Notes: generated from the letters alone by a model not told the origin. Shown: positions 10,480-20,250, numbered from the stretch's first letter. The stretch is 64,000 nucleotides of DNA from Microbispora sp. H13382 (GCF_014161445.1 NZ_JABBXA010000014.1:1-64000), one strand, 5' to 3'. Made by a program: numbers and translations.

Positions 10480-11833
10480 CCCGGTCTCCCGGTGCGGCCG
10501 GTGACGTCCGGGCGGCCACCGGCCCTGGGGTGACAGCGGGGGCGGAATCGGGGGCGGTGTAACGGCGCAGGCCGGGGATCGCCCAGGCGATCGCCGCGAC
10601 GGAGGCAACGGTGAGCAGGCCGCCCGCGCAGATCACGACGCGCGGGCCGTACACCGCTCCGGCAGCACCGTGCAGCACGTTCGCGATCTGCGGCCCTCCC
10701 ACCAGCACCACGGTGAGCGCGCCCTGGACGCGTCCGCGAACGGCGTCGCCGGTGTGCGTCTGCACGATCGTGGTGCGGAAGGTGCTGAGAACGAAGTTGA
10801 CCGCGCCGCCGAGCACGAGCGCCGCCAGCGCGACCCACAGCTCGGCGGCCAGGCCGACGAGCACGACGGCGATCCCCCACGCGACGGCGGCGCCCGCCAC
10901 GAGGGCGCCGTGGCGCCGGGCGCGGGTGAACGTGCCCGACAGCAGCCCGGCCGCGAAGACCCCGGCCGGGTAGGCCGCGTAGAGCAGCCCCGTCTCCGGG
11001 CCGCCCCCGGCCGCGCCGCCGAAGACGTGCCGGGCCAGCTCGGGATACAACGCCGAGGGCATGCCGAAGACCATGGCCGCGAGGTCCACGGCCAGCACCG
11101 CCACCAGCAGCCGGTCGGCCGCCAGGTGGCGGAACCCGGCCGGCGTCCGGCGGGCCATCGAGGAGCCTCGGCCGCCGTCCGCCGCGCTCGCCGTGCTCTC
11201 GGGGGGAGGCGGAGGCAGCGGCGGCAGCATGGCGACGGCCCACACCACGGCGAGCAGTGCGACGGCGTCGAACAGGTACAGCATGCCGAGCCCGACGACC
11301 GGGACCAGCACCCCGGCGAGCATCGGCCCCAGGACGGACCCGCCGTAACGGACCAGCGAGCTGAGGCTGTTGGCCGCCGGCAGCAGCTCGGCCGGGACGA
11401 GGCGGGGCACGACGGCCCCCGTCGTCGTCATGACCGTCCCGTAGGCCGCCCCCTGGAAGGCCACCGCCACCAGCAGGACGGGGACGGAGCGGCCGCCCAG
11501 AGTCGCCTGGACCCACAGCGCGGCGTACGTCAGCGCCAGGCAGAGGTCGGCGGCCAGCAGCACCGTCCGCCGGTCCATCACGTCGGCGAGTGCGCCGCCG
11601 CACAGCGCCGCCGCGACCAGCGCGGCGAACGACACCCCAGCGGCGGCTCCCACGGCCGCCGAGGAGCCGGAGATTGTGAACAGCTGCGTCGGCACCGCGA
11701 CCACGCTGAAGGACCCGCCCACGGCACAGATCACCGAGGCGACCCACATCCGCCGGAACGCCGGGATGGCCAGCGGCCGGCGGTCGACGCCGAAAGTCCG
11801 GGAACGGGGCGGCCGCACCGTCGTGGCGCTCAT
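10436..11833 (-). CDS. MFS exporter (12 TM)
   Basis: A 465-residue major facilitator with about 12 hydrophobic segments, starting [20 protein letters not shown] and then IPAFRRMWVASVICAVGGSF. The loop ADVMDRRTVLLAADL is the MFS motif A region between TM2 and TM3. It resembles the EntS/MFS_3 branch that exports siderophores or drugs; the substrate is unknown. Its ATG overlaps the stop of the upstream MerR-PP2C gene (ATGA), so the two form a coupled pair. The pair interrupts the expected tyrA-cmk adjacency of the core block. Confidence 0.88.
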   Translation of the reverse strand: MSATTVRPPRSRTFGVDRRPLAIPAFRRMWVASVICAVGGSFSVVAVPTQLFTISGSSAAVGAAAGVSFAALVAAALCGGALADVMDRRTVLLAADLCLALTYAALWVQATLGGRSVPVLLVAVAFQGAAYGTVMTTTGAVVPRLVPAELLPAANSLSSLVRYGGSVLGPMLAGVLVPVVGLGMLYLFDAVALLAVVWAVAMLPPLPPPPPESTASAADGGRGSSMARRTPAGFRHLAADRLLVAVLAVDLAAMVFGMPSALYPELARHVFGGAAGGGPETGLLYAAYPAGVFAAGLLSGTFTRARRHGALVAGAAVAWGIAVVLVGLAAELWVALAALVLGGAVNFVLSTFRTTIVQTHTGDAVRGRVQGALTVVLVGGPQIANVLHGAAGAVYGPRVVICAGGLLTVASVAAIAWAIPGLRRYTAPDSAPAVTPGPVAARTSPAAPGDRVSPAPASRARAGLR

Positions 11834-12936
11834 CGCGGGGTCCCGTCCGCCGCGCACTCCTCCTCCGCCACCACGTCGGCGACCACGCAGGCGACGTTGT
11901 CGGGGGCTCCCGCGGCGTACGCGAGGTCGATCAGCTCGTCGACCGCCTGCCGCGGGCCGCCGGAGCCGGCGAGCGTCTCGCGCAGCACGCCGGCCGGCAC
12001 GACTCCCGGCAGCCCGTCCGAGCAGAGCAGGTACCGGTCGCCGGGGGCGGCGTCGTGCGTCGACAGGTCCGGCGGGGAGGCTCCCGTGCCGGTCAGCGCG
12101 CGTACCAGCAGCGAGCGCCGCGGGTGGGAGACGGCCTCCTCCGGGGTGAGCCGGCCCTGGTCGATCAACGACTGCACGTAGGTGTGATCGTCGGTCAGCT
12201 GGAACAGGCCACCGTCGCGGAGCAGGTACGCCCGGCTGTCGCCGACGTGCACCAGTCCCAGCCGCGTCCCGGACCACACGAGCGCGGTCAGCGTGGTGAC
12301 CACCTGACCCGACGGGGTCGAGGCGGCGACGTCCCGGATCGCGCGCTCGGCGTCGCCGACGGCGTCGGCGAGCGCGCCGAGCAGGTCCTCGGGGGGCGGG
12401 GACAGGGTCCGCAGGCGCTTGAGCGCGTCGACGGCCGCCGCGGCGGCGCGGTCCCCGCCCGGGCCGCGCATCCCGTCGGCCACCGCCAGCAACCGGTCGC
12501 CGGCGTACGCGACGTCCTCGTTGCTCGTCCGCACCCGTCCCGGCTCCGACCGGGCGGCGTGACGGATCCCCAGCGTGGTCGTGGTGTCCTCCACGGCGCC
12601 GTTCCTTCCCGAAAGGTGATCGACGAGGAAGGCGGCGAGCCGGCCGCGGGCCGCCGTCTCGGCGGTGACCTGCCGCCAGTAGGCCGCCACCGCCTCGGCC
12701 GCGTCCGGCGCGGGCAGGCCGCACACCTGCCGGATGCGTGCCAGCGGCATGCCGAGCCGCCGCAGCCAGGCGATCAGACGGGCCTGCTCCAGCTGGCCGG
12801 GGTCGTAGTAGCGGTATCCCGACTCGCCGTCCACCGCGGCCGGGCGCAGCAGCCCGAGCTCGTCGTACAGCCGCAACGCCTTGGGCGACAGCCGGGCGGC
12901 CCGCGCGAACGTCCCGATGGTCAGCAGGTCCCCCAC
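11830..12936 (-). CDS. MerR-type regulator fused to PP2C phosphatase
   Basis: A 368-residue two-domain protein. Residues 1 to about 75 are a MerR winged helix (LTIGTFARAARLSPKALRLY, GYRYYDPGQLEQARLIAWLR). Residues about 125-360 are a PPM/PP2C Ser/Thr phosphatase with RVRTSNEDVAYAGDRLLAVADGM (metal Asp), VHVGDSRAYLLRDG, YLLCSDGLPGVV and GAPDNVACVV. The usual ADGMGG reads ADGMRG. GTG at 12936 follows GAGGAG. The gene is translationally coupled to the downstream MFS exporter, which it may regulate. The fusion implies that DNA binding and dephosphorylation are linked in one polypeptide; its effector and phosphoprotein target cannot be read. Confidence 0.9.
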   Translation of the reverse strand: MGDLLTIGTFARAARLSPKALRLYDELGLLRPAAVDGESGYRYYDPGQLEQARLIAWLRRLGMPLARIRQVCGLPAPDAAEAVAAYWRQVTAETAARGRLAAFLVDHLSGRNGAVEDTTTTLGIRHAARSEPGRVRTSNEDVAYAGDRLLAVADGMRGPGGDRAAAAAVDALKRLRTLSPPPEDLLGALADAVGDAERAIRDVAASTPSGQVVTTLTALVWSGTRLGLVHVGDSRAYLLRDGGLFQLTDDHTYVQSLIDQGRLTPEEAVSHPRRSLLVRALTGTGASPPDLSTHDAAPGDRYLLCSDGLPGVVPAGVLRETLAGSGGPRQAVDELIDLAYAAGAPDNVACVVADVVAEEECAADGTPR

Positions 12937-13127
12937 GGCTCCTCCTCGTCCCGGCCGTCATGGCCGGTGCGACGATGCTGGGGCTTCACCCAGGGGCAAG
13001 GTCAACACGGGCCGGACCCGGGCGTGGATCGATCGCGCGGGAAGCCCTGTCCGGCCGCCGATGCACGCTTTCCGGCCGTATCCCGGTAGCCTCGGGGACG
13101 ACGATTCGAAGGGGAGAAGGAGAGCCG

Positions 13128-13796
13128 GTGTCGGGTCTGGTCGTCGCCATGGACGGTCCCTCGGGATCGGGCAAGTCGAGTGCCTCGCGAGGCGTCGCGC
13201 GGGCGCTGGGCCTGCGCTACCTCGACACGGGCGCCATGTACCGCGCGGTCACCTGGTGGATGCTCCAGCGGGGTGTGAACCTGGAGGACGCCGCCGGGAT
13301 CGCGGCGAGGTCCGCCGAGCCCGCGCTGGCGATGGGCACCGACCCCGACGCGCCGGGCGTCACCGTGGACGGCGTCGACGTCAGCGGGCCGATCCGCGGC
13401 GCCGAGGTGACCGGCGCGGTGTCGGCCGTGAGCGCCGTGCCCGAGGTCCGCCGCCGCCTGGTGGCCCTGCAGCGGGAGATCATCGCCGAGTCCCTCCCCG
13501 GCGGGGGGATCGTGGTCGAGGGCCGCGACATCGGCACCGTCGTCGCACCGGACGCGCCCGTCAAGATCTACCTGACGGCGAGCGCCGACGCCCGCGCCCA
13601 GCGCCGTACGGCCGAGCTGGACGGGACGACCGTGGAGGCGCAGAAGGCCGCGATGGCCCGGCGCGACTCCATCGATTCGACGCGCAAGGCCGATCCGCTG
13701 GCGAAGGCCGCGGACGCGGTGGAACTGGACACGACGCCGCTGGACCTGGACGAGGTGATCGCCGAGGTGCTCCGGCTGGTCAAGGAGCGGGTCTGA
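13128..13796 (+). CDS. cmk: (d)CMP kinase
   Basis: A 222-residue cytidylate kinase, phosphorylating CMP and dCMP. The P-loop MDGPSGSGKSSASRGVA is followed by the nucleotide-binding signature LRYLDTGAMYRAVTWWML and by GGIVVEGRDIGTVVAPDAPV. Length and motifs match bacterial Cmk. GTG at 13128 is chosen because GGAGAAGGAGAG lies directly upstream and the protein then begins MSGLVVAMDGPSG. It precedes der, as in most actinobacteria. Confidence 0.96.
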   Translation: MSGLVVAMDGPSGSGKSSASRGVARALGLRYLDTGAMYRAVTWWMLQRGVNLEDAAGIAARSAEPALAMGTDPDAPGVTVDGVDVSGPIRGAEVTGAVSAVSAVPEVRRRLVALQREIIAESLPGGGIVVEGRDIGTVVAPDAPVKIYLTASADARAQRRTAELDGTTVEAQKAAMARRDSIDSTRKADPLAKAADAVELDTTPLDLDEVIAEVLRLVKERV

Positions 13797-13937
13797 CGCC
13801 CGCACGCCCCGCCTGACCGCCCCCGGCGCCGCGCGCCGCGTTCCCGGAGGAAGCCCGGGGTGGGCCACGCGGTGCGACATACGAACGAGCCCGGCCCAGG
13901 AGACGGTCCGCGGCCGGGGAGAACGGAAGAGCAGCCG

Positions 13938-15368
13938 ATGAGGCAGGGTATGGACGTGACGGGGGAGTACGACGAGGACGAGGGCGGCTGGATCGAGGCC
14001 GAGCTCGCCGAGCTTTCCGCCGAGGAGGCGGAGCGGGAGCCCGATTCGGGCCCGCTGCCGGTCGTCGCCGTGGTGGGGCGCCCCAACGTCGGCAAGTCGA
14101 CGATGGTCAACCGCATCATCGGCCGTCGTGAGGCGGTCGTCGAGGACGTGCCGGGCGTGACCCGCGACCGGGTCACCTATGAGGCGACCTGGCGGGGCCG
14201 GCGGTTCACGCTGGTCGACACCGGCGGCTGGGACCCGGACGCGACCGGCATGGCCCTGCGCATCGCCGAGCAGGCGCAGATCGCGGCCGAGCTGGCCGAC
14301 GTGATCCTCTTCGTGGTGGACGCGAGCGTCGGGGTCACCGACTCCGACGAGGCCGTCGGCGCGGTCCTGCGCCGCTCGGGCAAGCCGGTCGTGCTGGCCG
14401 CCAACAAGGTCGACAACCAGCAGATGGAGCTGGAGGCGAGCGGGCTGTGGTCGCTCGGCCTGGGCGAGCCGCACCCCGTCTCGGCCCTGCACGGCCGCGC
14501 CAGCGGAGACCTGCTCGACGTGGTGCTCGACGCGCTGCCGGAGACGCCGCCGCAGACGTTCGGCGTGCAGCGGGGCCCGCGCAGGGTCGCGCTGCTGGGC
14601 AAGCCCAACGTGGGCAAGTCGTCGCTGCTCAACAAGCTCGCCGGGGAGGAGCGGGTGCTGGTCGACCCGATGGCCGGCACCACCCGCGACCCGGTGGACG
14701 AGCTGGTCGAGCTGGGCGGCACGACGTACCGGTTCATCGACACCGCGGGCATCCGGCGGCGCGACCGCGAGCTGAAGGGCGCCGACTTCTACGCGGCCAT
14801 GCGCACGCGGGCCGCGCTGGAGCGGGCGGAGGTCGCGGTCGTGCTGATCGACGCCTCCGAGGTGCTGACCGAGCAGGACCTGCGGATCATCGGCCTGGTC
14901 ATCGAGTCGGGCCGGGCGATGGTGGTCGCGTTCAACAAGTGGGACCTGGTCGACGAGGACCGGCGCTACTACCTGGAGAAGGAGATCGACCGGCAGCTCG
15001 TCCGCACGCCCTGGGCGCTGCGGGTGAACATCTCGGCGAAGACCGGCCGCCACGTCGAGAAGCTCGCACCGGCCATCGAACGGGCCCTGGATTCGTGGGG
15101 CACGCGGGTGCCGACGGCCCGGCTCAACCAGTTCTTCACCGAGCTGGTGCAGGCCACTCCGCCGCCGGTGCGCGGGGGCCGGCAGCCGAAGATCCTTTTC
15201 GCCACCCAGGCGTCCACGGAGCCGCCGAAGTTCGTGCTGTTCACCTCGGCGTTCCTGGAGGAGACCTACCGGCGTTTCCTCGAGCGCCGCATCCGCGAGG
15301 AGTTCGGCTTCGCGGGTTCGCCGATCGAGGTGACGATGAAGATCCGGGAGAAGCGCAAGAAGAAGTGA
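13938..15368 (+). CDS. der: ribosome biogenesis GTPase Der (EngA)
   Basis: A 476-residue double-GTPase that acts in 50S ribosome maturation. The first G domain has [18 protein letters not shown] and DTGGW; the second has [26 protein letters not shown] and FNKWDLVDE. The C-terminal KH-like domain ends [14 protein letters not shown], with the usual basic tail. An acidic N-terminal extension ([20 protein letters not shown]) precedes the first domain, as in actinobacterial Der. I chose ATG 13938; ATG 13950 and GTG 13860 are possible alternatives. Confidence 0.95.
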   Translation: MRQGMDVTGEYDEDEGGWIEAELAELSAEEAEREPDSGPLPVVAVVGRPNVGKSTMVNRIIGRREAVVEDVPGVTRDRVTYEATWRGRRFTLVDTGGWDPDATGMALRIAEQAQIAAELADVILFVVDASVGVTDSDEAVGAVLRRSGKPVVLAANKVDNQQMELEASGLWSLGLGEPHPVSALHGRASGDLLDVVLDALPETPPQTFGVQRGPRRVALLGKPNVGKSSLLNKLAGEERVLVDPMAGTTRDPVDELVELGGTTYRFIDTAGIRRRDRELKGADFYAAMRTRAALERAEVAVVLIDASEVLTEQDLRIIGLVIESGRAMVVAFNKWDLVDEDRRYYLEKEIDRQLVRTPWALRVNISAKTGRHVEKLAPAIERALDSWGTRVPTARLNQFFTELVQATPPPVRGGRQPKILFATQASTEPPKFVLFTSAFLEETYRRFLERRIREEFGFAGSPIEVTMKIREKRKKK

Positions 15369-15370
15369 CC

Positions 15371-15407
15371 CCGGCCGGGCGCGGGGCGGACGGGAGCGTC
15401 CGGCCGG
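15371..15407. terminator. probable bidirectional terminator
   Basis: Nested inverted repeats lie between the convergent der gene and the secreted-protein gene: an outer CCGGCC/GGCCGG stem and an inner CGGACG-GGAG-CGTCCG stem. There is no T tract, as is common at high GC. Confidence 0.45.
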
Positions 15408-15413
15408 CGCGGA

Positions 15414-16160
15414 TCAGCTCGGCTGATAGGTGTTCTCTTTGCGCGGAAGGGTGAGCTGGACCTTGGTTCCCCACGACGAGAAACGCATGTCGGTGCGGCT
15501 GCTCATCGCTCCCGTCGGGTAGTCCGGATCGGCGAAGGTCGTGTAGAGCCGGGCCGGCAGGCCCTTCCGGTCCGTCCACAACCGCCAGTGGACCTTCAGT
15601 TCGGCCTCTCGCTGACCGGGCTTCATGTCGGGCTGCGCACGCAGGGACGGCGAGGCCTTGTACAGCGTCCCCAGGGTGATGGCGCCCTGATAGACCCCAC
15701 CGGTCCGCCTGGTCGTGGTGGCCAGCAGCGCCTTGTATGTGGCCGCCTCGAAAATCGGCGGAACCGAGTAGAACGGGTTGCGGTCACTGGCCGTGAACCG
15801 CGCCCTCCACCAGGTCTTGCCATCCGGCAACGCCTGCTGCCGCGGCCCTCCCGACTCGTACGTGTACCCACCCGCGGCGAGCAACCGCATCTGCCCCCCG
15901 AGCTGCTTGGTTTTGATGGTGAGGTCGTACGCGGTCAACCCCGGCCGACCGAGCCGTACGGCGCCACGAATGTCGGACTTCTCGAAGAGTTCTTTCCGTA
16001 TGCGGACCTGGTGCACCTCGCTCACTTTCACCCAGCGCTTGGCCGCCACCTGCGCTTTCAACGCCGCGAGGGGATCGGCCGCCCGCGCATCGGCCGGGCC
16101 CGCCGGCCAGGAGACCAGTAACGCCGTGACCAGGCCCACGGAAATCGCCGAGCGTCTCAT
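15414..16160 (-). CDS. secreted protein, function unknown
   Basis: A 248-residue exported protein with an Arg-led signal peptide (MRRSAISVGLVTALLVSWPA, cleavage probably near ADARA-AD). There is no lipobox cysteine. The mature part is rich in beta-forming stretches (VKVSEVHQVRIRKELFEKSD, LPDGKTWWRARFTASDRNPF) and ends VQLTLPRKENTYQPS. It superficially recalls the LppX/LprG-like antiparallel sheet folds of actinobacteria, but I see no diagnostic motif and do not assign a function. It is convergent with der and divergent from the two-component system. Confidence 0.75.
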   Translation of the reverse strand: MRRSAISVGLVTALLVSWPAGPADARAADPLAALKAQVAAKRWVKVSEVHQVRIRKELFEKSDIRGAVRLGRPGLTAYDLTIKTKQLGGQMRLLAAGGYTYESGGPRQQALPDGKTWWRARFTASDRNPFYSVPPIFEAATYKALLATTTRRTGGVYQGAITLGTLYKASPSLRAQPDMKPGQREAELKVHWRLWTDRKGLPARLYTTFADPDYPTGAMSSRTDMRFSSWGTKVQLTLPRKENTYQPS

Positions 16161-16247
16161 ACATTCACTCCCGAAGTCAGATCCCCCGGCTCGCCGAACG
16201 CGCGAGCCGTCGGCCGCAGATTACCCTTGTGGATAGGGCGGCCGCCG

Positions 16248-16352
16248 GTGACGGAAATTGTCCCGATTGTGCGGACAGGTCGCTCCCTCGTGCGCGACGC
16301 CACGGGGGAGCTGCTGAAGATCCTGCCCGAGGCCGCCGGGGTGCGAAGGTAG
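16248..16352 (+). CDS. possible 34-residue small ORF
   Basis: A GTG-started small frame reading MTEIVPIVRTGRSLVRDATG and then ELLKILPEAAGVRR, in the gap between the secreted-protein gene and the histidine kinase. The ribosome-binding site is weak (GGGCGG), but the composition is protein-like. It may be a real small protein or a relic; nothing in it is recognised. Confidence 0.25.
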   Translation: MTEIVPIVRTGRSLVRDATGELLKILPEAAGVRR

Positions 16353-16423
16353 GGAATGCCCTACCCCCGGGACTGCCGTCCGCCGGATCGATCTCCGGTG
16401 GGCGGCTCAATAGCGTTGGAGAC

Positions 16424-17671
16424 ATGCGCCGACTTCTCTCCCGCCTCGGCGGCGACACGGTTTACATCCTCGTCGGGTTCCCCCTCGCGACGATCACTTT
16501 CTGCCTCACGGTGGCCGGCCTGTCGGCCGGAGCCGGGCTGCTGGTGGTCTGGCTGGGCGTGCCCGTCCTCGCCCTCACCCTCCTCATAGCCCGGGGGATG
16601 GGCGACGTCGAACGGCTCCGCATGCGCGCAGTGCTGGGCCGGGAACTGCCCCGGCCGCGTTATCCCGCGTCCCCGCCCGGAGCCGGGGTGTTCCGCAGGA
16701 CCGTCACCCCGCTCGCCGGCGGGCAGCCCTGGCTCGACGCGCTGCACGCCCTGCTGGCCTTCCCGGTCGCGATCGCGGCGTTCTGCGTGACCGTCACCTG
16801 GTGGGCGGTGGCGGTATTCGGGCTGACCTACCCGCTGTTCGGGTGGATCTTGTCGAACATCCCGGACAACCACGAGCTCCCCGAACTGCTCGGCCTCGGG
16901 CGCGGCTACGTCGTGAACAGCGTCTTCTACGTCGCCATGGGGGCGGTCTTCGCGCTCACGCTCTACCCGGTCGTCCGCTCCTGCGCGCTGATCAAGGCGT
17001 CGCTGGGCCGGGCGCTGCTGACGGGCGTCGCCGAGTTGCAGGAGCGCATCGACGACCTCACCGAGGGCCGCCACGCCGCCGCCCACGCGGAGGCGAACGC
17101 GCTGCGCCGCCTGGAGCGCGACATCCACGACGGTCCCCAGCAGCGCCTGGTCCACCTGGCGATGGAGCTGTCGAGGGCCCAGCGGGAACTACAGAAGGAC
17201 GCCACGGCCGCCCACGAGACGATCGGCAAGGCCATCAGCGCCACCCGGGAGACCCTGGACGAGCTGCGGGCGCTGTCGCGCGGCATCGCCCCGCCCATCC
17301 TGGCCGACCGCGGCCTCGCCCCGGCGCTCGCCGCCCTGGCCGGCCGCTGCACCGTCCCCGTGGAGCTGGACGTCCAGACGGCCGAGCGGTATCCCGCGCT
17401 CGTCGAGAACACGATCTACTTCGTGACCGCGGAGTCGCTCACCAACGTGGCCAAGCACAGCAGGGCGACATCCTGCTCGGTCGGGCTGACCAGGATCGGT
17501 GACACGCTCATCCTCACGATCGGGGATGATGGGGTCGGCGGCGCCCATGTCGCCAAGGGACACGGTCTGTCCGGCCTGGCCGACCGGCTGCGGGCCGTCG
17601 ACGGAGAGCTGTCGGTGCGGTCGCCGGCGGGCGGGCCGACACTGATCACGGCGGAGGTTCCGTGCGCGTAG
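16424..17671 (+). CDS. sensor histidine kinase (NarL-type partner)
   Basis: A 415-residue membrane histidine kinase. Four or so hydrophobic segments occupy residues about 10-60 and 100-190, in an actinobacterial sensor domain of the kind found in many uncharacterised HKs. The HisKA_3 phosphoacceptor is His in LERDIHDGPQQRLVHLAMEL, and the ATPase domain ends LTIGDDGVGGAHVAKGHGLS. ATG at 16424 was chosen because the reading frame upstream of it has no membrane-protein character. The stop lies 10 bp inside the response-regulator gene, so the two form a coupled two-component system; the stimulus is unknown. Confidence 0.92.
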   Translation: MRRLLSRLGGDTVYILVGFPLATITFCLTVAGLSAGAGLLVVWLGVPVLALTLLIARGMGDVERLRMRAVLGRELPRPRYPASPPGAGVFRRTVTPLAGGQPWLDALHALLAFPVAIAAFCVTVTWWAVAVFGLTYPLFGWILSNIPDNHELPELLGLGRGYVVNSVFYVAMGAVFALTLYPVVRSCALIKASLGRALLTGVAELQERIDDLTEGRHAAAHAEANALRRLERDIHDGPQQRLVHLAMELSRAQRELQKDATAAHETIGKAISATRETLDELRALSRGIAPPILADRGLAPALAALAGRCTVPVELDVQTAERYPALVENTIYFVTAESLTNVAKHSRATSCSVGLTRIGDTLILTIGDDGVGGAHVAKGHGLSGLADRLRAVDGELSVRSPAGGPTLITAEVPCA

Positions 17672-18309
17672 TGGTGGCCGACGACGCCGTCCTCATCAGG
17701 GAGGGGCTGGTCCGCCTGCTGGAGGAGTTCGGCTGCGAGGTCGTCGAGACCGTGGGCACGGGGGACGACCTGGTCCAGGCCGTGGCCGCCCACCGGCCCG
17801 ACGTGTCGGTGGTCGACGTGCGGATGCCGCCGACGTTCACCGACGAGGGCCTGCGCGCCGCCGTCGAGGCGCGCGAGAAAGTGCCGGGCACGCCCGTGCT
17901 GATCCTGTCGCAGTACGTCGAGGTGTCCTACGCCGACGACCTGCTGGCCGACGCCCGGGGTGCGGTCGGCTACCTGCTGAAGGACCGCGTGGTCGACGTC
18001 GAGGAGTTCATGGACGGCCTGCGCCGCGTCGCCGCCGGGGGGACGGTCTTCGACCCCCAGGTCGTCGCCCAGCTGATGGTGCGGCGGCGGCGCGACGACC
18101 CGCTGGCCTCGCTGACGCCGCGCGAACGCGAGGTCCTCGAGTTGATGGCCGAGGGCAGGTCGAACCCCGCGATCGCCCGCCGCCTCGTCGTCACCGAGGG
18201 CGCGGTGGAAAAGCACATCCGCGGTATCTTCGCCAAGCTCGGGCTGCACGCCGAGGACAGCGACCAGCACCGCCGCGTCCTCGCGGTGCTGGCCTACCTG
18301 CGCTCCTGA
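17662..18309 (+). CDS. LuxR/NarL-family response regulator
   Basis: A 215-residue response regulator overlapping the kinase gene by 10 bp. The receiver domain starts VRVVVADDAVLIREGLVRLL, has the acceptor Asp in VSVVDVRMPP and the conserved Lys in GYLLKDRVVD. The C-terminal GerE/LuxR helix-turn-helix reads LTPREREVLELMAEGRSNPA, then VTEGAVEKHIRGIFAKLGL. It is the cognate regulator of the preceding kinase. The gene ends only 9 bp from the convergent multicopper oxidase gene. Confidence 0.95.
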   Translation: MRVVVADDAVLIREGLVRLLEEFGCEVVETVGTGDDLVQAVAAHRPDVSVVDVRMPPTFTDEGLRAAVEAREKVPGTPVLILSQYVEVSYADDLLADARGAVGYLLKDRVVDVEEFMDGLRRVAAGGTVFDPQVVAQLMVRRRRDDPLASLTPREREVLELMAEGRSNPAIARRLVVTEGAVEKHIRGIFAKLGLHAEDSDQHRRVLAVLAYLRS

Positions 18310-18318
18310 CCGTACGCG

Positions 18319-20250
18319 TCAGGCCGGGCGGTTGCGGCCGCCCATCTCGTACGGCGTGGTGACCCCCTCGTAGGCGAGGTGGAACTCCATCCCCTGGGCG
18401 GCGTGCGCGAGGTCGTGGCAGTGGGACATCCACATGCCGGGGTTGTCGGCAGTCAGGGCCACCTCCCAGACCTCGCCGGGAGCCACGTCGAAGGTGTCCA
18501 TCGGCAGCCCGGTCGCGGGCACGCCGTCGCGGGACAGGATCCGGACGTGGTGGCCGTGCGGATGCATGGGGTGGGTGTCCGTGCCCCGGTTCACCACTGT
18601 GATCCTGACGGTCTGGCCCTGCCGTACGACAGGGGTGGGGATGTTCGGCCAGGCCTTGCCGTTCACCGTGTGCGCGAGCCTCGGCAGGCCGCCGGCCATG
18701 GCGAGGGTCTTGTCCAGCACCCAGGTGATCTCCTGGTCGAACCGGGCCGGCGGGGCGGTGGCCGCGCCGTACCGGGTGATGTCCACGATGGGCCCGGCCG
18801 CCGCCGGTGGCGTCGCCGGTCCGTTGACCAGCAGGGCGGGGCGGTCCCCCGCCGTCAGCAGCACCGGGCCGGACGGCACCGTGAAGGTCAGGTCGTAGCG
18901 GCCGCCCGCGGCGAGGTGCAGGCGGGCGCCGTCCAGGTCGGTCGCCCCCGGCACGTCGCCGCCGTCCACCGCCGCGATCCGGTACGGCGCCCCGGCCAGC
19001 CCGAGGACCACGGGCCGGGTGTCGGTGTTCACCACGCGCAGCCGCGCCCGGGCGCCGGGCGGCAGCGCGAGAGGGACGAGCCCGTCGACCGGCGCGGCGC
19101 CGTCCATCGACAGCGTGGGCCGCGTGCCGAACGTGTGGAGCGTGAGGAGGTGGTCCTCGCTCTCCGGGAGCGGGACGGCCGGGTCGACGACCAGCAGGCC
19201 GAACAGCCCGCGCGGCACGGCGACGCTGGAGTCCTGGTGGCTGTGGTACCAGTACGTCCCGGCGTCCTCGGCCCGGAAGCGGTAGAGGTGGGTCTGCCCG
19301 GGGGCCACGGCGTCCTGGGTGACGCCCGGCACCCCGTCCTCGCCGGACGGCACGTCGTATCCGTGCCAGTGGATCGTGACCGCCTGCCCGTCCGTCAACC
19401 GGTTGCGCAGGACGACCTCCACCAGGTCACCCTGCCGCACCCGCAGCACCGGCCCGGGCACCTGGCCGTCGAACGACCACGCGTCCACCGCGCCGGACGC
19501 GAGCCGTACGGTGGCGGGCCGCGCGGTGAGCGTGAACCGGCGGACCCGCGGCTTCGCCCCGGCCGGCCCGCCCGCGGCCGAGGCCGCCGGGCCGCGCAGC
19601 AGGTCGACGGACAGGCCCGGGGCGACTGCGCCGCCGTCGTGACCGGAGTGCGGGGTGCCGCCCGGCCAGACGCCTCCCACGGCCAGGGCGACGGCGAGGG
19701 CGAGCACGCCGGTCCCGGCTGTCTGCCAGCGGTGCTCAGGCGCGCGGACCGGGCCGAGCAGCCGCCACGACACGAAGGACGCCGCGGCGAACAGCGCGAG
19801 CACCGCCGCCGCCCCGCCGGCCGTGACCGGGTAGGAGACGACCACCCCGCAGGCGACCCCGGCCACCGCGCCGTACGCGGTGACCAGCAGGGGGAACGCG
19901 ACGAGCCGGGGGGAGGGGACGGGGGCGTCGCCGGACGGCACGCGCAGCAGCCGGGGCAGGCTGACGACGGCCGAGGCGAGTGCGGGAAGGACGACCAGGG
20001 GCAGGGCCAGGGTGACCTTCTCCGCCACGAACCACCAGCCCGCCCTGGCGAGGCCGAGCGTGACGGCGACCCGGAGCGCGGTCATGACGATCGCCGCGGC
20101 GCACAGCGCCGCGGCGATCAGGCGGGTCCGCCGCCCGTCCGCGGCGGGCTGCCGCAGACCGGCCAGGGCGACCCCGGCGGTCGCGGCCCAGGCGGCCGCG
20201 ACCAGGACGAACAGGATCTGATCGAGAGCGATCAGCCGTGCGGTGGTCAC
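18319..20250 (-). CDS. membrane-anchored multicopper oxidase
   Basis: A 643-residue protein. The first 200 residues form about six hydrophobic segments (LIALDQILFVLVAAAWAATA onward), and the rest is a multicopper oxidase. Copper ligands are visible in TIHWHGYDVPSGEDG, YWYHSHQDSSVAVPRGLFG, THPMHPHGHHVRIL and the C-terminal MSHCHDLAHAAQGMEF, so the type 1, 2 and 3 sites all appear present. The enzyme domain should face outside. The GTG start overlaps the stop of the upstream membrane-protein gene (GTGA), making a two-gene unit. Copper-containing nitrite reductase is a weaker alternative, because the HCH-x3-H-x4-M arrangement and overall length favour a laccase-like oxidase. Confidence 0.9.
   Translation of the reverse strand: MTTARLIALDQILFVLVAAAWAATAGVALAGLRQPAADGRRTRLIAAALCAAAIVMTALRVAVTLGLARAGWWFVAEKVTLALPLVVLPALASAVVSLPRLLRVPSGDAPVPSPRLVAFPLLVTAYGAVAGVACGVVVSYPVTAGGAAAVLALFAAASFVSWRLLGPVRAPEHRWQTAGTGVLALAVALAVGGVWPGGTPHSGHDGGAVAPGLSVDLLRGPAASAAGGPAGAKPRVRRFTLTARPATVRLASGAVDAWSFDGQVPGPVLRVRQGDLVEVVLRNRLTDGQAVTIHWHGYDVPSGEDGVPGVTQDAVAPGQTHLYRFRAEDAGTYWYHSHQDSSVAVPRGLFGLLVVDPAVPLPESEDHLLTLHTFGTRPTLSMDGAAPVDGLVPLALPPGARARLRVVNTDTRPVVLGLAGAPYRIAAVDGGDVPGATDLDGARLHLAAGGRYDLTFTVPSGPVLLTAGDRPALLVNGPATPPAAAGPIVDITRYGAATAPPARFDQEITWVLDKTLAMAGGLPRLAHTVNGKAWPNIPTPVVRQGQTVRITVVNRGTDTHPMHPHGHHVRILSRDGVPATGLPMDTFDVAPGEVWEVALTADNPGMWMSHCHDLAHAAQGMEFHLAYEGVTTPYEMGGRNRPA

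Noticed and set aside
18319-20250. Copper nitrite reductase
   Set aside because: The length, the four-cluster copper ligand pattern and the C-terminal HCH-x3-H-x4-M block fit a laccase-type multicopper oxidase better.
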